Assembly (NCBI RefSeq): GCF_001969265.1
Contig: NZ_CP019304.1
Coordinates: 3,410,001 to 3,474,000, forward strand
DNA from: Arthrobacter sp. QXT-31
GTDB lineage: Bacteria > Actinomycetota > Actinomycetes > Actinomycetales > Micrococcaceae
DNA: 64,000 nt
Reading direction: 5' to 3'
Shown: positions 8,977-17,339 of the stretch, piece after piece
Layout: each line of letters opens with the position of its first letter
Position numbering within the stretch: the stretch's first letter is position 1
Program-made: the position numbers and the translations under genes
The notes under the pieces: generated by a model
Databases searched by the model: none
Seen by the model: the letters and a program-made list of their open reading frames with translations, nothing else
What the model was told of the DNA's origin: nothing

Positions 8977-10506
8977 GTGGCTAAACCGCGACTAAAAACA
9001 GGGGTAACCGCACTATTTTCTGTGCTGCTGGCAGCGGGTCTGGCCGGGTGCTTTCCCGCCGGCAACGAGAAGTCGGCAGGAACGGGTAATGACTCCGGAC
9101 GGGTCCGGCTTGCCATGCTCCTGCCGCCGCGGTCCGGTCTGTCACCGCTGAGCGACGACGCGTTCAAGCTATCCCGCTGGAAGACCGCCGAGACGCTGGT
9201 GGTGCTGGATGACCTGGGGGAGGCCCGGCCGGCACTGGCCACGGAGTGGCAGCAACTGGACTCCACGTCGTGGAAATTCTCCATGCGGCAGGGCGTCAAA
9301 TTCCACGACGGCACTGCCCTGACCTCCGCCGAGGCGGCAGCCTCCATCACCGCCGCTGCGCAGGCCAGCCCAAAGCCCAGGATTCTGGACGGCGTGGAGC
9401 TGAAGGCACAGGCTGAAGGGACCGCCGTCCTTATTAAAACGGCGACGCCGGACCCGCTGCTGCCCCAAAGGCTCTCCAGCCCCCAGTTGGCGGTGCTGTC
9501 CGCGGCGGCCTACAAGGAAGGCGGCGTGGTTGATCCCGTCAACGCCGGTACCGGCCCCTACCGCCTGGTGTCCGTGAACGGTACGTCCTCGGCCCGGCTG
9601 GACCGCTTCGACGGCTACTGGGGAGAGCCTGCCGGGGCTGCCGGCGTCGACGTGCAGTTCGTTCCGGACGGCACCGCGCGTGCAGCCGCCCTGCGGACCG
9701 GCGGCGCGGACATCGTCGAAGCCATTCCGGTGGGCCAGGTGGCCCAGGTTGACCCCGCCCTGGTGCACGAGGTGCCCATGCCCCGCACCAACACCCTGTA
9801 CCTCAACACCTCCTCCGGGCCCTTCGCCGATCCCGCCGTCCGTGCGGCCGCCCGCGAGGCGATCGACGCCGGAACCATCGTTGACCGGGTCTATGAAGGC
9901 CGGGCGGACAAGGCTTCCGGTCTGCTGGGCCCTGCCCTCCCGTGGGCGGCGGACGAACGCGGCAGCAGCAGCTACGCCGCCGCCCTAGCCAAGCGGGTTG
10001 CGGCCAAAGCCGTCAAGGGAACACCCATCCGGCTGGGGACCTTCACGGACCGGGCGGAGCTGCCCGAAGTTGCCGTGCAGCTGGAACAGCAGCTGGAGGC
10101 CGCCGGGTTCGCCGTGGAGCAGGATGTCCGCGAGTACCAGCACATCGAGGCGGACGCCCTGGCCGGCGCCTTCGACGCCTTCATCCTGTCCCGGGCCACG
10201 GTGCTGGATTCGGGCGACCCTGTGGCCTACCTCTACAGCGATTTCTCCTGCGCCGGCTCCTTCAACATCTCCCAGTTCTGCGACGCCGGCGTGGACCGCG
10301 CCCTCGCCAAGGCCGCCGCCATTCCCGCCGGGCCGGAACGCCGCGCCGCCATCGCCGCCGCGGAGAGCCTCATCCTGGCCCGCGATGCCGCCATCCCCCT
10401 GCTGCACGAACGCGTCATCCAGGGGGAATCCGCCCGGGTACGCGGGGTGGAGCGGGATCCGCGTGAACGCGCCCTGATCACCAGCAGCACGGGGATCTCC
10501 GGCTGA
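8977..10506 (+). CDS. ABC transporter substrate-binding lipoprotein, family 5 (peptide/nickel/metallophore type)
   Basis: The extracytoplasmic binding protein of the importer, 509 residues, with a GTG start preceded by AGAAGGAAC. The lipobox LLAAGLAGC gives lipid attachment at Cys near residue 28. The family-5 hallmarks are WKFSMRQGVKFHDGTAL and GTGPYRLV. It is clearly paralogous to the binding protein of the iron-boxed operon at 47-48.5 kb: both carry an ATEW-WxF-LR-GVKF-DG-AL block and a C-terminal DPxx-L--D-xC-GxxN-S-FC motif with two cysteines. The shared unusual FC motif suggests a related ligand. The Fur/Zur-like box upstream points to a metal or metal chelate rather than ordinary peptides, but this is inference. 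Confidence 0.85.
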   Translation: MAKPRLKTGVTALFSVLLAAGLAGCFPAGNEKSAGTGNDSGRVRLAMLLPPRSGLSPLSDDAFKLSRWKTAETLVVLDDLGEARPALATEWQQLDSTSWKFSMRQGVKFHDGTALTSAEAAASITAAAQASPKPRILDGVELKAQAEGTAVLIKTATPDPLLPQRLSSPQLAVLSAAAYKEGGVVDPVNAGTGPYRLVSVNGTSSARLDRFDGYWGEPAGAAGVDVQFVPDGTARAAALRTGGADIVEAIPVGQVAQVDPALVHEVPMPRTNTLYLNTSSGPFADPAVRAAAREAIDAGTIVDRVYEGRADKASGLLGPALPWAADERGSSSYAAALAKRVAAKAVKGTPIRLGTFTDRAELPEVAVQLEQQLEAAGFAVEQDVREYQHIEADALAGAFDAFILSRATVLDSGDPVAYLYSDFSCAGSFNISQFCDAGVDRALAKAAAIPAGPERRAAIAAAESLILARDAAIPLLHERVIQGESARVRGVERDPRERALITSSTGISG

Positions 10507-12310
10507 TGCCTGCCGGGGCCTTCCTGAAAATCACCGCGTCGCGGGTCATCGCCCTGCTGGCGCTGGCTGCGCTGGTGGGCTTGCTGCCGTGGCTTTCCGG
10601 CCGCGGGGCGGAGTACACCATTCTCCGAGCCCGGTACTCGGACCGGGAGCCGACGCCCGAGGCGCTGGCTGCCGTCCGCGCGGAACTCGGCCTCGAAGAG
10701 GGCCCCGGAACACTCCTGCTGGCCTGGATCCGGGGGTCTTCAGCGGAGACCTCGGCACCTCCTGGATCAGCAACACTCCCGTGGGGCCGGGCATTGCCGC
10801 CGCCCTGGGCGTTTCGGTCACGCTGATGGGGTTCGCCGTCGCCGTGGCCGTGCTGATTGCTTTGATGACCTGCATCCCGGCACTGGCGGACGGTGTCCGG
10901 GAGCGGCGCAGGCCTTCCTCCGGTGCGGTCTCTGCCGCGCTGACTGCGCTGCCCGAGTTCCTGCTGGCCGCCATGCTGCTGGTGGCGGGCAGCATCTGGC
11001 TGAACTGGTTCCCGCCCTTCGGCTGGACCGGGCCGGAGCACGCCGTGCTGCCGGCCCTCTCGCTGGGCATCCCGGCCGGCGGCCTGATGGGTCTGCTGCT
11101 CTCCGACGCACTCCGCGCCGCCTTCGGCGAAAGCTGGGTTGCCACTTGGCAGATGGCCGGCGCGCACCCTGCCCGGCTGGTGGCCGCGGTCCTGCGGCGC
11201 GCACTGCCGGCGGTGCTGCCGCAGGTGGGGCTGGTCCTGATCGGGCTGACCGGCGGCGCCGTGGCAGTTGAAAAGGTCTATGCCATCCCCGGCCTGGGCC
11301 GCGCCCTCCTGGGCGCCGCCAGCGCCCAGGACATTCCCGCCCTGCAGGCCGGCATGCTCGCGCTGATGGGCCTGGCGCTCGCCGTCGGAACATTGACGAC
11401 GGCGGTGCGTTACCTTTTGCTCGGCCCTGCGGTCCGCTTCGGCACGCTTCCCCTGCCGGTGCCTTCCCGGCGTCGGAACCGGAGGGCGTTGGCGGTGCCG
11501 GCTGGGGCAGCCGCCGCCCTGCTGCTGGTTGTAGCGGCAGGACTGCTGCGGGATCCGTACACCTCTGCCCATCCCAGGCTGGCGCCACCCGCGTGGTCGC
11601 TGCCTTTCGGGGCCGACGCCAGCGGCCGGGACCTGCTGGCCCGGGTGGGGCACGGCGCCGTCGCCACGCTGGGGACTGCGCTGCTGGTGGTGCTGGTCTG
11701 CCTGGTGGTGGGGATAGCCGTTGGCCTTTTCCCGCTGGCGGCGGCAGGGCCGGTGGAGGTCACCAACGCGGCGCCGCCCATCCTGGCAGGCCTGGTGGTC
11801 GCCGCGGTCACCGGACCTTCCCCGATGGGCGCCGCGCTGGCCGTTGCCGCCGTGAGCTGGGCGCCGCTGGCAGCCCACACGGCAGCGCTGGCCCAGGAAG
11901 CCCGCGCGCAACCCTATGTGCAGATCCTGCCAGTCCTCGGGGTGGGACGCGGACGCATCATGGTCCGCTACATCCTGCCGGCAGTGATCCGGCCGCTGGC
12001 CCGGCATGCCATGCTGCGGCTGCCCGGCATTGCTTTGGCCCTCGCCGCGCTCGGGTTCCTGGGCCTGGGCCCGCAGCAGCCTTCACCGGAGTGGGGCCTC
12101 GTCCTGGCCGAGGGCATTAATTATGTTGAGCGGGCACCGTGGGCCGTGCTGGGGCCGGCGTCGGCACTGGCGCTGGCGTCTGTACTTGCCGTCAGCCTCG
12201 CCGGTGCCGGGACGGGGACCCGCGCCGCCCGACCCCTGGCGTCCCGGGACTCCGACACCGTCCCTGCGATATCCCCGACCGCGGCGGGGGCGGAAATGCC
12301 CAAGGTCTGA
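10506..12310 (+). pseudogene. fused DppB-DppC-type ABC permease, frameshifted near its N-terminus
   Basis: The ATG at 10506 overlaps the binding-protein stop. The first frame encodes a typical DppB N-terminus: one membrane segment, then ALAAVRAELGLEEG and LLAWIRG. The homology continues in another frame with VFSGDLGTSWISN. The switch falls in a run of five G at 10732-10736; one extra G would restore a continuous protein of about 600 residues. The restored protein holds two complete permease units in series. A DppB-like unit runs to about residue 300 (EKVYAIPGLGRALL) and a DppC-like unit follows (SLPFGADASGRDLLARV and a final LGFLGLGPQQPSPEWG). It is either a genuine inactivation, phase variation, or a sequencing slip in the homopolymer. 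Confidence 0.75.
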
Positions 12311-12320
12311 TGCGTTACAT

Positions 12321-12350
12321 CGCGGCGCGCTGGCGAAGTTATGCGCCGCG
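12321..12350. terminator. hairpin between convergent genes
   Basis: CGCGGCGC (12321-12328) pairs with GCGCCGCG (12343-12350) around a 14-nt loop. It sits between the permease stop (12310) and the IclR gene stop (12365), so it could end both transcripts. It has no T tract. Confidence 0.45.
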
Positions 12351-12364
12351 GCGTGCAGGCGGGC

Positions 12365-13180
12365 CTATGCGCTGCGGCGCTCCCTGGGGGCCGCACCGCC
12401 CAGGCGCTGCGTGACCTCCCGGGCCGCGCTGGCGCAGGCTTCGCCGAGGCTTTGCAGGGTGTCGGGGGAGACCCGGAACTTGGGGGCGGGGATCAGGACG
12501 GCGGCCACGATGTTTCCGCGGTGGTCGTACACGGGGGCGGCGATGCCCACTTCCTCGATGGACGTCTCGCCGTAGTTGATGGCCCAGCCGCGCTCGCCGA
12601 CTTCCTCCAGCCGCTGCAGGTACGCCCCGACGGAGTGGTCATCGAGGCCGGGGAGGGTGATGGTGCCGCTGCGGAGCAGGGCGCCCACCCGCTCGGGCTG
12701 TTCTGCGGCGAGGAAGATCTGGACCGAGGCGCTGAGTGCGTCGCTGTACCGGGCGCCGAGCGGGGTGGTGTGCTTGACCTGCTGGCGGCTGGCGATCTGC
12801 TCCACGCACATGGACTCGCTGCCGTTCCACACCATGAGCGCGCTGGTTTCGCCGGTGCGTTCAGTCAGTTCCCGCAGCACCGGGTACGCCACGCGCCGTT
12901 CCTCGAGTTCTGCGAGCAGCGGTCCGGCCACCGCGATCAGGCCAAGCCCCAGGCGGAAGCGGCGGGTGTCCGGGTCCCGTTCCACCAGGTGCTCCTGCTC
13001 GAATGTGGCCAGGATCCGGGACACGGTGCTCTTGTGCAGGCCCACGCGGCTGGCGATTTCGGTGACGCCCAGCATGGGCTCGTCGGCGGTGAAGCTGCGC
13101 AGCACGGCGATGGCGTTGACGATCACCGAGGCGCCGCGGGCGTCGCCGTTGCCTGCCTCTGGGGAAACCGGGGGAGTCAT
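12365..13180 (-). CDS. IclR-family transcriptional regulator
   Basis: A DNA-binding regulator of 271 residues. The N-terminal winged helix-turn-helix is seen at AIAVLRSF...LGVTEIASRVGLHKSTVSRILATFEQEHLVERD (about 30-75). The C-terminal effector domain has the family features RFRLG, the central Cys-containing SMCVEQIAS and the late GIAAPVYDHRGNIVAAVLIPAP. ATG 13180 is used; GTG 13189, two codons up, is possible (AAAGAA lies before it). It is last in a same-strand set with creatinase and an MHS transporter and probably controls them, since IclR proteins commonly control catabolic genes beside them. The natural candidates for its operators are the GCAAC-N3-GTTGC palindromes upstream of the transporter. 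Confidence 0.88.
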   Translation of the reverse strand: MTPPVSPEAGNGDARGASVIVNAIAVLRSFTADEPMLGVTEIASRVGLHKSTVSRILATFEQEHLVERDPDTRRFRLGLGLIAVAGPLLAELEERRVAYPVLRELTERTGETSALMVWNGSESMCVEQIASRQQVKHTTPLGARYSDALSASVQIFLAAEQPERVGALLRSGTITLPGLDDHSVGAYLQRLEEVGERGWAINYGETSIEEVGIAAPVYDHRGNIVAAVLIPAPKFRVSPDTLQSLGEACASAAREVTQRLGGAAPRERRSA

Positions 13181-13325
13181 AGTGTTCACTATATTTCTTT
13201 GCACAGAAGGTGACGGGCACGCCCTCCCCGCCATCCGCCGTCGTACTTAACCCAACGCTGCTAAATTGCAGCCTTGCGTTCTCGGCGGGCGGGGGAGGGC
13301 ATGCCCTGTTGCTGGTTGGCCGGAT

Positions 13326-14582
13326 TTAGGCGCTGATGATGTTGTGCTCGGGGCCGAACGGGAACTTGGTGATGTTCTCCGCGCCGTCCTCGCCCACCAC
13401 CAGGATGTCGTGCTCGCGGTAGCCGCCGGCTCCGGGCTGGCCGTCCAGGACGGTGATCATCGGCTCCATGGAGACCACCATGCCCGGCTCGAGGACGGTC
13501 TCGATGTCCTCGCGCAGTTCGAGTCCGGCCTCGCGGCCGTAGTAGTGGCTGAGGACGCCGAAGGAGTGGCCGTAGCCGAAGGTGCGGTTGGCGAGCAGAC
13601 CGTGCGAAATGTAGATCTCGTTGAGCTCGGCGGCGATGTCCTTGCAGACCGCGCCGGGCTTGATGAGTTCCAGGCCGCGCCGGTGCACCTCGACGTTGAT
13701 GTTCCACAGTTCGAGCGAGCGGGCATCCGGTTCGCCGAAGAACAGCGTCCGCTCCAGGGCCGTGTAGTAGCCGGAGGTCATGGGGAAGCAGTTCAGGCTC
13801 AGGATGTCGTGCTCCTGGATCTTCCGGGTGGTGGCCCAGTTGTGCGCGCCGTCGGTGTTGATGCCGGACTGGAACCAGACCCAGGTGTCGCGGATCTCGG
13901 AGTTGGGGAAGGTGCGGGCGATCTCGTGCACCATGGCCTCGGTGCCGATCAGGGCCACCTCGTATTCCGTGATGCCGGCCTTGATGGCGTTGCGGATCGC
14001 CTCGCCGCCCAGGTCGCCGATCCGGGCGCCGTGCTTGATGACCTCGATTTCCTCGCCGGACTTGATCATGCGCTGGCGCATCGCCGCCTGCGCCACGTCC
14101 ACCAGGGTGGCGGACTCGAACGCGGCCTGGATCTTGTTGCGGTTGTCCAGCGGCAGGGAGTCGTCCTCGACGCCGAGCCGGCGGACGTTGATGCCGCGGG
14201 TGCGCAGCACCTCCTGGATCGCGTGGATGAAGTTGTCCCGGCGCCAGTCCGTGTACACCAGGTTCTCGCCGTAGCTGCGGCGCCAGGGCATGCCGGCGTC
14301 GATATTTGCGGTGACGGTGACCGTGTCCTCCTTGGTGACCACCATGGCGTACGAGCGGCCGAAGTAGGTGAACAGGAAGTCGGAGTAGTACTTGATCGAG
14401 TGGTAGCTGGTCAGGACGACGGCGTCCAGGTCCTTCTCGGCCATGATCCGGCGGAGGCCGGCGAGACGGCGCTCGAACTCGGCGTCGGAGAAGGTCAGGG
14501 CCACTTTCTCGCCGTTGTTGAGGACCTTCAGGCGCTCGAGCTTGGCGACGTCGTTTACGGCTTCGTTCTCGGTGGTGGTCAT
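13326..14582 (-). CDS. creatinase (creatine amidinohydrolase)
   Basis: Hydrolyses creatine to sarcosine and urea in the cytosol; it has the M24 pita-bread fold without bound metal. The 418 residues compare with 400-410 in characterised creatinases. Resemblance to Pseudomonas creatinase is high throughout, with recognisable blocks: TSYHSIKYYSDFLF (about 60), YTDWRRDNF, MRQRMIKSGEE, WFQSGINTDGAHN containing the catalytic His, the block HDILSLNCFPM, and near the end YGHSFGVLSHYYGREAGLELRED split over two conserved segments. The gene lies 36 nt downstream of an MHS-family transporter and 145 nt before the IclR gene on the same strand. Sarcosine oxidase and creatininase are not in the window, so the rest of the pathway must be elsewhere. 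Confidence 0.93.
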   Translation of the reverse strand: MTTTENEAVNDVAKLERLKVLNNGEKVALTFSDAEFERRLAGLRRIMAEKDLDAVVLTSYHSIKYYSDFLFTYFGRSYAMVVTKEDTVTVTANIDAGMPWRRSYGENLVYTDWRRDNFIHAIQEVLRTRGINVRRLGVEDDSLPLDNRNKIQAAFESATLVDVAQAAMRQRMIKSGEEIEVIKHGARIGDLGGEAIRNAIKAGITEYEVALIGTEAMVHEIARTFPNSEIRDTWVWFQSGINTDGAHNWATTRKIQEHDILSLNCFPMTSGYYTALERTLFFGEPDARSLELWNINVEVHRRGLELIKPGAVCKDIAAELNEIYISHGLLANRTFGYGHSFGVLSHYYGREAGLELREDIETVLEPGMVVSMEPMITVLDGQPGAGGYREHDILVVGEDGAENITKFPFGPEHNIISA

Positions 14583-14618
14583 GCTGCTCTTTCCTTTTCT
14601 TTTCTTGGGGTGGTGATG

Positions 14619-15998
14619 TCAGTGCTGCTGCAGGGGCTTCTTGGAAGTTTCCGCGGCGAACAGGACTGCGATGAGGGAAACCAGTGAGGCGGCCACGAGG
14701 TACCAGCCGGGGGCCAGCTTGTTGTGCGTGAGGCCGATGAGGAGGGTGGCCATGAACGGGGCGGTGCCGCCGAACAGGGCGTTGGAGACGTTGAAGCTGA
14801 CGGCGAAGCCGCTGTACCGGATCTTCGTGGGGAAGAGTTCGGCCAGGAAGCTGGGCAGCGTGCCGTCGTTGAGGGTGAGCATGCCGCCCAGGAGGATCTG
14901 GACCAGCACGATCACCAGGAAGTTGCCGGTGTCCAGGAGCATGAACGCCGGCACCGTCACCAGCATGAACAGCACGGACGCGGTGAGCAGCATGGTCTTG
15001 CGGCCGAACCGGTCCGAGGCCATGCCCGTCAGGAAGATGAAGCCGATGTAGCTCGCCAGCGCAATGGTGGTGGCCAGGAACGACTCACCCGCACCGAACC
15101 CCAGTTCCTCGCTGAGGTAGGTGGGCATGTAGCTGAGGATGACGTAGAAGCCGACGGCGTTCAGGAGCACCGCGCCGGTGGCAATGATGAGCTGCCTCCA
15201 GTTGTTCCGGAACATGTCCCTGGCGGGTGCCTTTGTTCCTTCCTTGTCATCGGCGAGGGCACGGAACGCGGGGGTGTCCTCGAGCTTGGTGCGGATGTAG
15301 CGGCCGATCAGGCCCATGGGTGCAGCCAGCAGGAACGGCAGCCGCCATCCCCATTCGTGCAGCTGGGCTTCGCTGAGTGTTGTGGTCAGCAGGGCGGCCA
15401 GGAGGGAGCCGAGGAGCAGGCCTGCGGCCGTGCTGGCGGGTACGACGGCGGCATAGAGTCCGCGCCTTCCCGCCGGTGCGTACTCCACCAGGAAGGCGGA
15501 GGCGCCGGCGTACTCGCCCGAGGCGGAGAATCCCTGGACCACGCGGACCAGCAGGAGCAGGACCGGCGCCAGGATGCCGATGGTCCCGTAGCCCGGGATC
15601 AGGGCAATGCAGAACGTGGCCACGGACATGATGACGATGGAAAGCGACAGTGCTTTCCGCCGGCCGAGCCGGTCGCCGATGTGGCCCCAGAAGAAGCCGC
15701 CCAGCGGACGGACGAAGAACGATATGGCGAAGACGCCGAAGGTCGCCAGGAGCGCCGTCTGCCGGTCTGCCTCCGGGAAGAAGACCGTGGAGATGACGCC
15801 GGCCAGGTAGCCGTAGACGGCGTAGTCGAACCATTCGACGAAGTTGCCGATGAAGCTCGCGGTGACCACCCGGCGTCGGGTGTCCTTGCTGACGTCGTCG
15901 CCGGTGTGGGGTGCTTTTTCGTTGACGGGGCCGGCCTGGCCGCTCAGCTGCGCTGCTGCTCCGGCCGCTTCGGAAAATTGGGATGTCGGGGGTTTCAT
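14619..15998 (-). CDS. MFS metabolite:H+ symporter (MHS/ProP family), probable creatine-related uptake
   Basis: A twelve-helix proton symporter of 459 residues. The ATG at 15998 is preceded by GGTGG; the frame is open further upstream but without a better start. MHS-family marks are present: FVEWFDYAVYGYLAGV near the N-terminus, GGFFWGHIGDRLGRRKALSLSI between helices 2 and 3, and GFSASGEYAGASAFLVEYAP after helix 4. MHS members carry betaine, proline, citrate or aromatic acids. Being the first gene of the creatinase set, it most plausibly imports creatine or a similar zwitterion; that is inference from position. Two matching palindromes lie upstream and may be its operators. Confidence 0.88.
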   Translation of the reverse strand: MKPPTSQFSEAAGAAAQLSGQAGPVNEKAPHTGDDVSKDTRRRVVTASFIGNFVEWFDYAVYGYLAGVISTVFFPEADRQTALLATFGVFAISFFVRPLGGFFWGHIGDRLGRRKALSLSIVIMSVATFCIALIPGYGTIGILAPVLLLLVRVVQGFSASGEYAGASAFLVEYAPAGRRGLYAAVVPASTAAGLLLGSLLAALLTTTLSEAQLHEWGWRLPFLLAAPMGLIGRYIRTKLEDTPAFRALADDKEGTKAPARDMFRNNWRQLIIATGAVLLNAVGFYVILSYMPTYLSEELGFGAGESFLATTIALASYIGFIFLTGMASDRFGRKTMLLTASVLFMLVTVPAFMLLDTGNFLVIVLVQILLGGMLTLNDGTLPSFLAELFPTKIRYSGFAVSFNVSNALFGGTAPFMATLLIGLTHNKLAPGWYLVAASLVSLIAVLFAAETSKKPLQQH

Positions 15999-16031
15999 GT
16001 GTCCACCAATGAAATCTCGGGTTGCTTTCAC

Positions 16032-16046
16032 TGCAACGCTGTTGCA
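16032..16046. promoter_or_regulatory. palindromic operator candidate, copy 1
   Basis: TGCAACGCTGTTGCA, a perfect 6-bp inverted repeat around a 3-bp centre, 34 nt upstream of the MHS transporter start. A second copy with the same half-sites and 3-bp spacer lies at 16167-16179. The position suits an operator for the neighbouring IclR regulator. Confidence 0.55.
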
Positions 16047-16166
16047 CCAGACTAGACGTGACGGCGCTCACCCGTCAATGGGTATTTTCTGGTTACTTCG
16101 GGGAAGAAGGTCGGCTTGGGGCGGGCGCGGTGCGCCGCGAGGGAAACTTGCTGGGTTGCCAGAGTT

Positions 16167-16179
16167 GCAACAATGTTGC
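16167..16179. promoter_or_regulatory. palindromic operator candidate, copy 2
   Basis: GCAACAATGTTGC, the same half-sites (GCAAC/GTTGC) and 3-bp spacing as the site at 16032-16046, in the same divergent intergenic region. The centres lie 134 bp apart, which could allow looping. Confidence 0.5.
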
Positions 16180-16202
16180 TCTCGGTGATGCATGGGGATG
16201 GG

Positions 16203-16395
16203 CCAAGACAAAACGCTCCCTCACTTTTCGTCGCCTTTTCCTGGACCGTTCCTCACCTTTCGTTGCCTTGTTCCGGACCCTTCCTCATCTGGCCGCACCG
16301 GGCTGGGGAGGCGATTGAGAAACGGCGGCGGGATCTGAGGAAGGGTCGAGGGAAAGGCGACAGGATATGAGGAGGCGTTGGCTGGCGACCGGACT
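16203..16395. repeat. head-to-head copies of the 32-nt intergenic repeat
   Basis: The left part holds reverse-oriented units (cgctccctcacttttcgtcg, then two diverged units). The right part holds forward units (gcgggatctgaggaagggtc, gcgacaggatatgaggaggc). They belong to the repeat family that forms arrays at 17076, 25155 and 26056. They occupy most of the divergent intergenic region 15999-16453 apart from the two palindromes. No gene is seen there. Confidence 0.65.
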
Positions 16396-16453
16396 AACGG
16401 GCTCGTCGACTGCGTTGTACTGAGGGACAGCCTCGATGAGCGGAGGGTGAATC

Positions 16454-17011
16454 ATGATGAAGATTGCGGTCGTCGTTGGCAGTACGCGTCCGCAGCGCCG
16501 CAGCCGGCAGGTTGCAGAGTGGGTGCTTTCCCGCGCAGTTGCCAGGGGCGGCGCGGACTTCGAGCTGCTCGACCTGGCGGACTACAACCTTCCGTTGCTG
16601 GACGAGCCCATGCCGCCGTCGATGGGTCAGTACTCGCACGAGCATACGAAGGTCTGGGCCGAGGCCATTGCGCGCTTCGACGGATTTGTCTTCGTGACGG
16701 CCGAATACAACCATTCAGTCCCGGGGGCGCTGAAGAATGCGCTGGACTACGTTTACGCGGAGTGGAACAACAAGGCCGCGGGGTTTGTCAGCTATGGAAG
16801 CGCCGGGGGAGTGCGGGCTGTTGAGAACCTCCGATTGATCACGGCTGAACTGCAAATGGCCGGCGTCCGAGCGCAGGTGGCGCTGCCTTTCGCAACAGAA
16901 TTCGAGAATTACACCGTCTTCACGCCGAGCGATGACGCTGAAGAGGCGTTGAAACCTCTGCTGGATCAGCTCATCTCCTGGTCCGCCGCACTTAAAACGC
17001 TCCGGACCTGA
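16454..17011 (+). CDS. NADPH-dependent FMN reductase family protein
   Basis: A flavodoxin-fold reductase of 185 residues that transfers electrons from NAD(P)H to FMN or to quinone/azo acceptors in the cytosol. The phosphate-binding loop GSTRPQRRSRQVAEWV lies at residues 9-24. The family motif TAEYNHSVPGALKNALDY is near residue 85 and GSAGGVRAVENLR follows. GGAGGG ends 6 nt before ATG 16454; a second Met follows at once. It stands alone between repeat arrays and is convergent with the amine oxidase gene. The exact substrate cannot be inferred. Confidence 0.9.
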   Translation: MMKIAVVVGSTRPQRRSRQVAEWVLSRAVARGGADFELLDLADYNLPLLDEPMPPSMGQYSHEHTKVWAEAIARFDGFVFVTAEYNHSVPGALKNALDYVYAEWNNKAAGFVSYGSAGGVRAVENLRLITAELQMAGVRAQVALPFATEFENYTVFTPSDDAEEALKPLLDQLISWSAALKTLRT

Positions 17012-17075
17012 CCGTGCCTTTGCCCGGGGGCTGGTGTCCGCTGCCCTTGCAAAGTGCGCGAGGGATTGGGAAGAA

Positions 17076-17305
17076 GCGGCAGGATCTGATGGAGCGTCGG
17101 GGTAGAAGCGGCAGGATCTGATGGAGCGTCGGGGTGGGGGCGGCAGGATCTGATGGGGCGTCGGGGTAGAAGCGGCAGGATCTGATGGGGCGTCCGGGGT
17201 GGGGGCGGCAGGATCTGATGGAGGGTCGGGGTAGGGGCGGCAGGATGTGACGGGGCGTTGGGGTGGGGGCGGCAGGATGTGACGGGGCGTTGGGGGTAAG
17301 GCGGC
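17076..17305 (+). repeat. tandem array, seven units of 32 nt
   Basis: Units begin with GCGGCAGGAT at 17076, 17108, 17140, 17172, 17205, 17237 and 17269, a spacing of 32, 32, 32, 33, 32 and 32 nt; a partial eighth begins at 17301. The core is GCGGCAGGATCTGATGG followed by a GCGTCGGGG-type end. It lies between the convergent stops of the FMN reductase and amine oxidase genes and fills nearly all of that 328-nt gap. Short ORFs through it are translation artefacts. Confidence 0.9.
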
Positions 17306-17339
17306 ATGGACCCAGACGAGGCCCATGCCGCCGTCGTGC

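Noticed and set aside
17076..17305. CRISPR array
   Set aside because: The unit is 32 nt with no distinct spacers; the units abut each other and diverge gradually, so this is a tandem repeat. No cas gene is seen.
16966..17326. Pro/Ser-rich repeated peptide frames over the 17-kb array
   Set aside because: The peptide repeat is only the translation of the 32-nt DNA repeat, and the frame changes from unit to unit since 32 is not a multiple of three.
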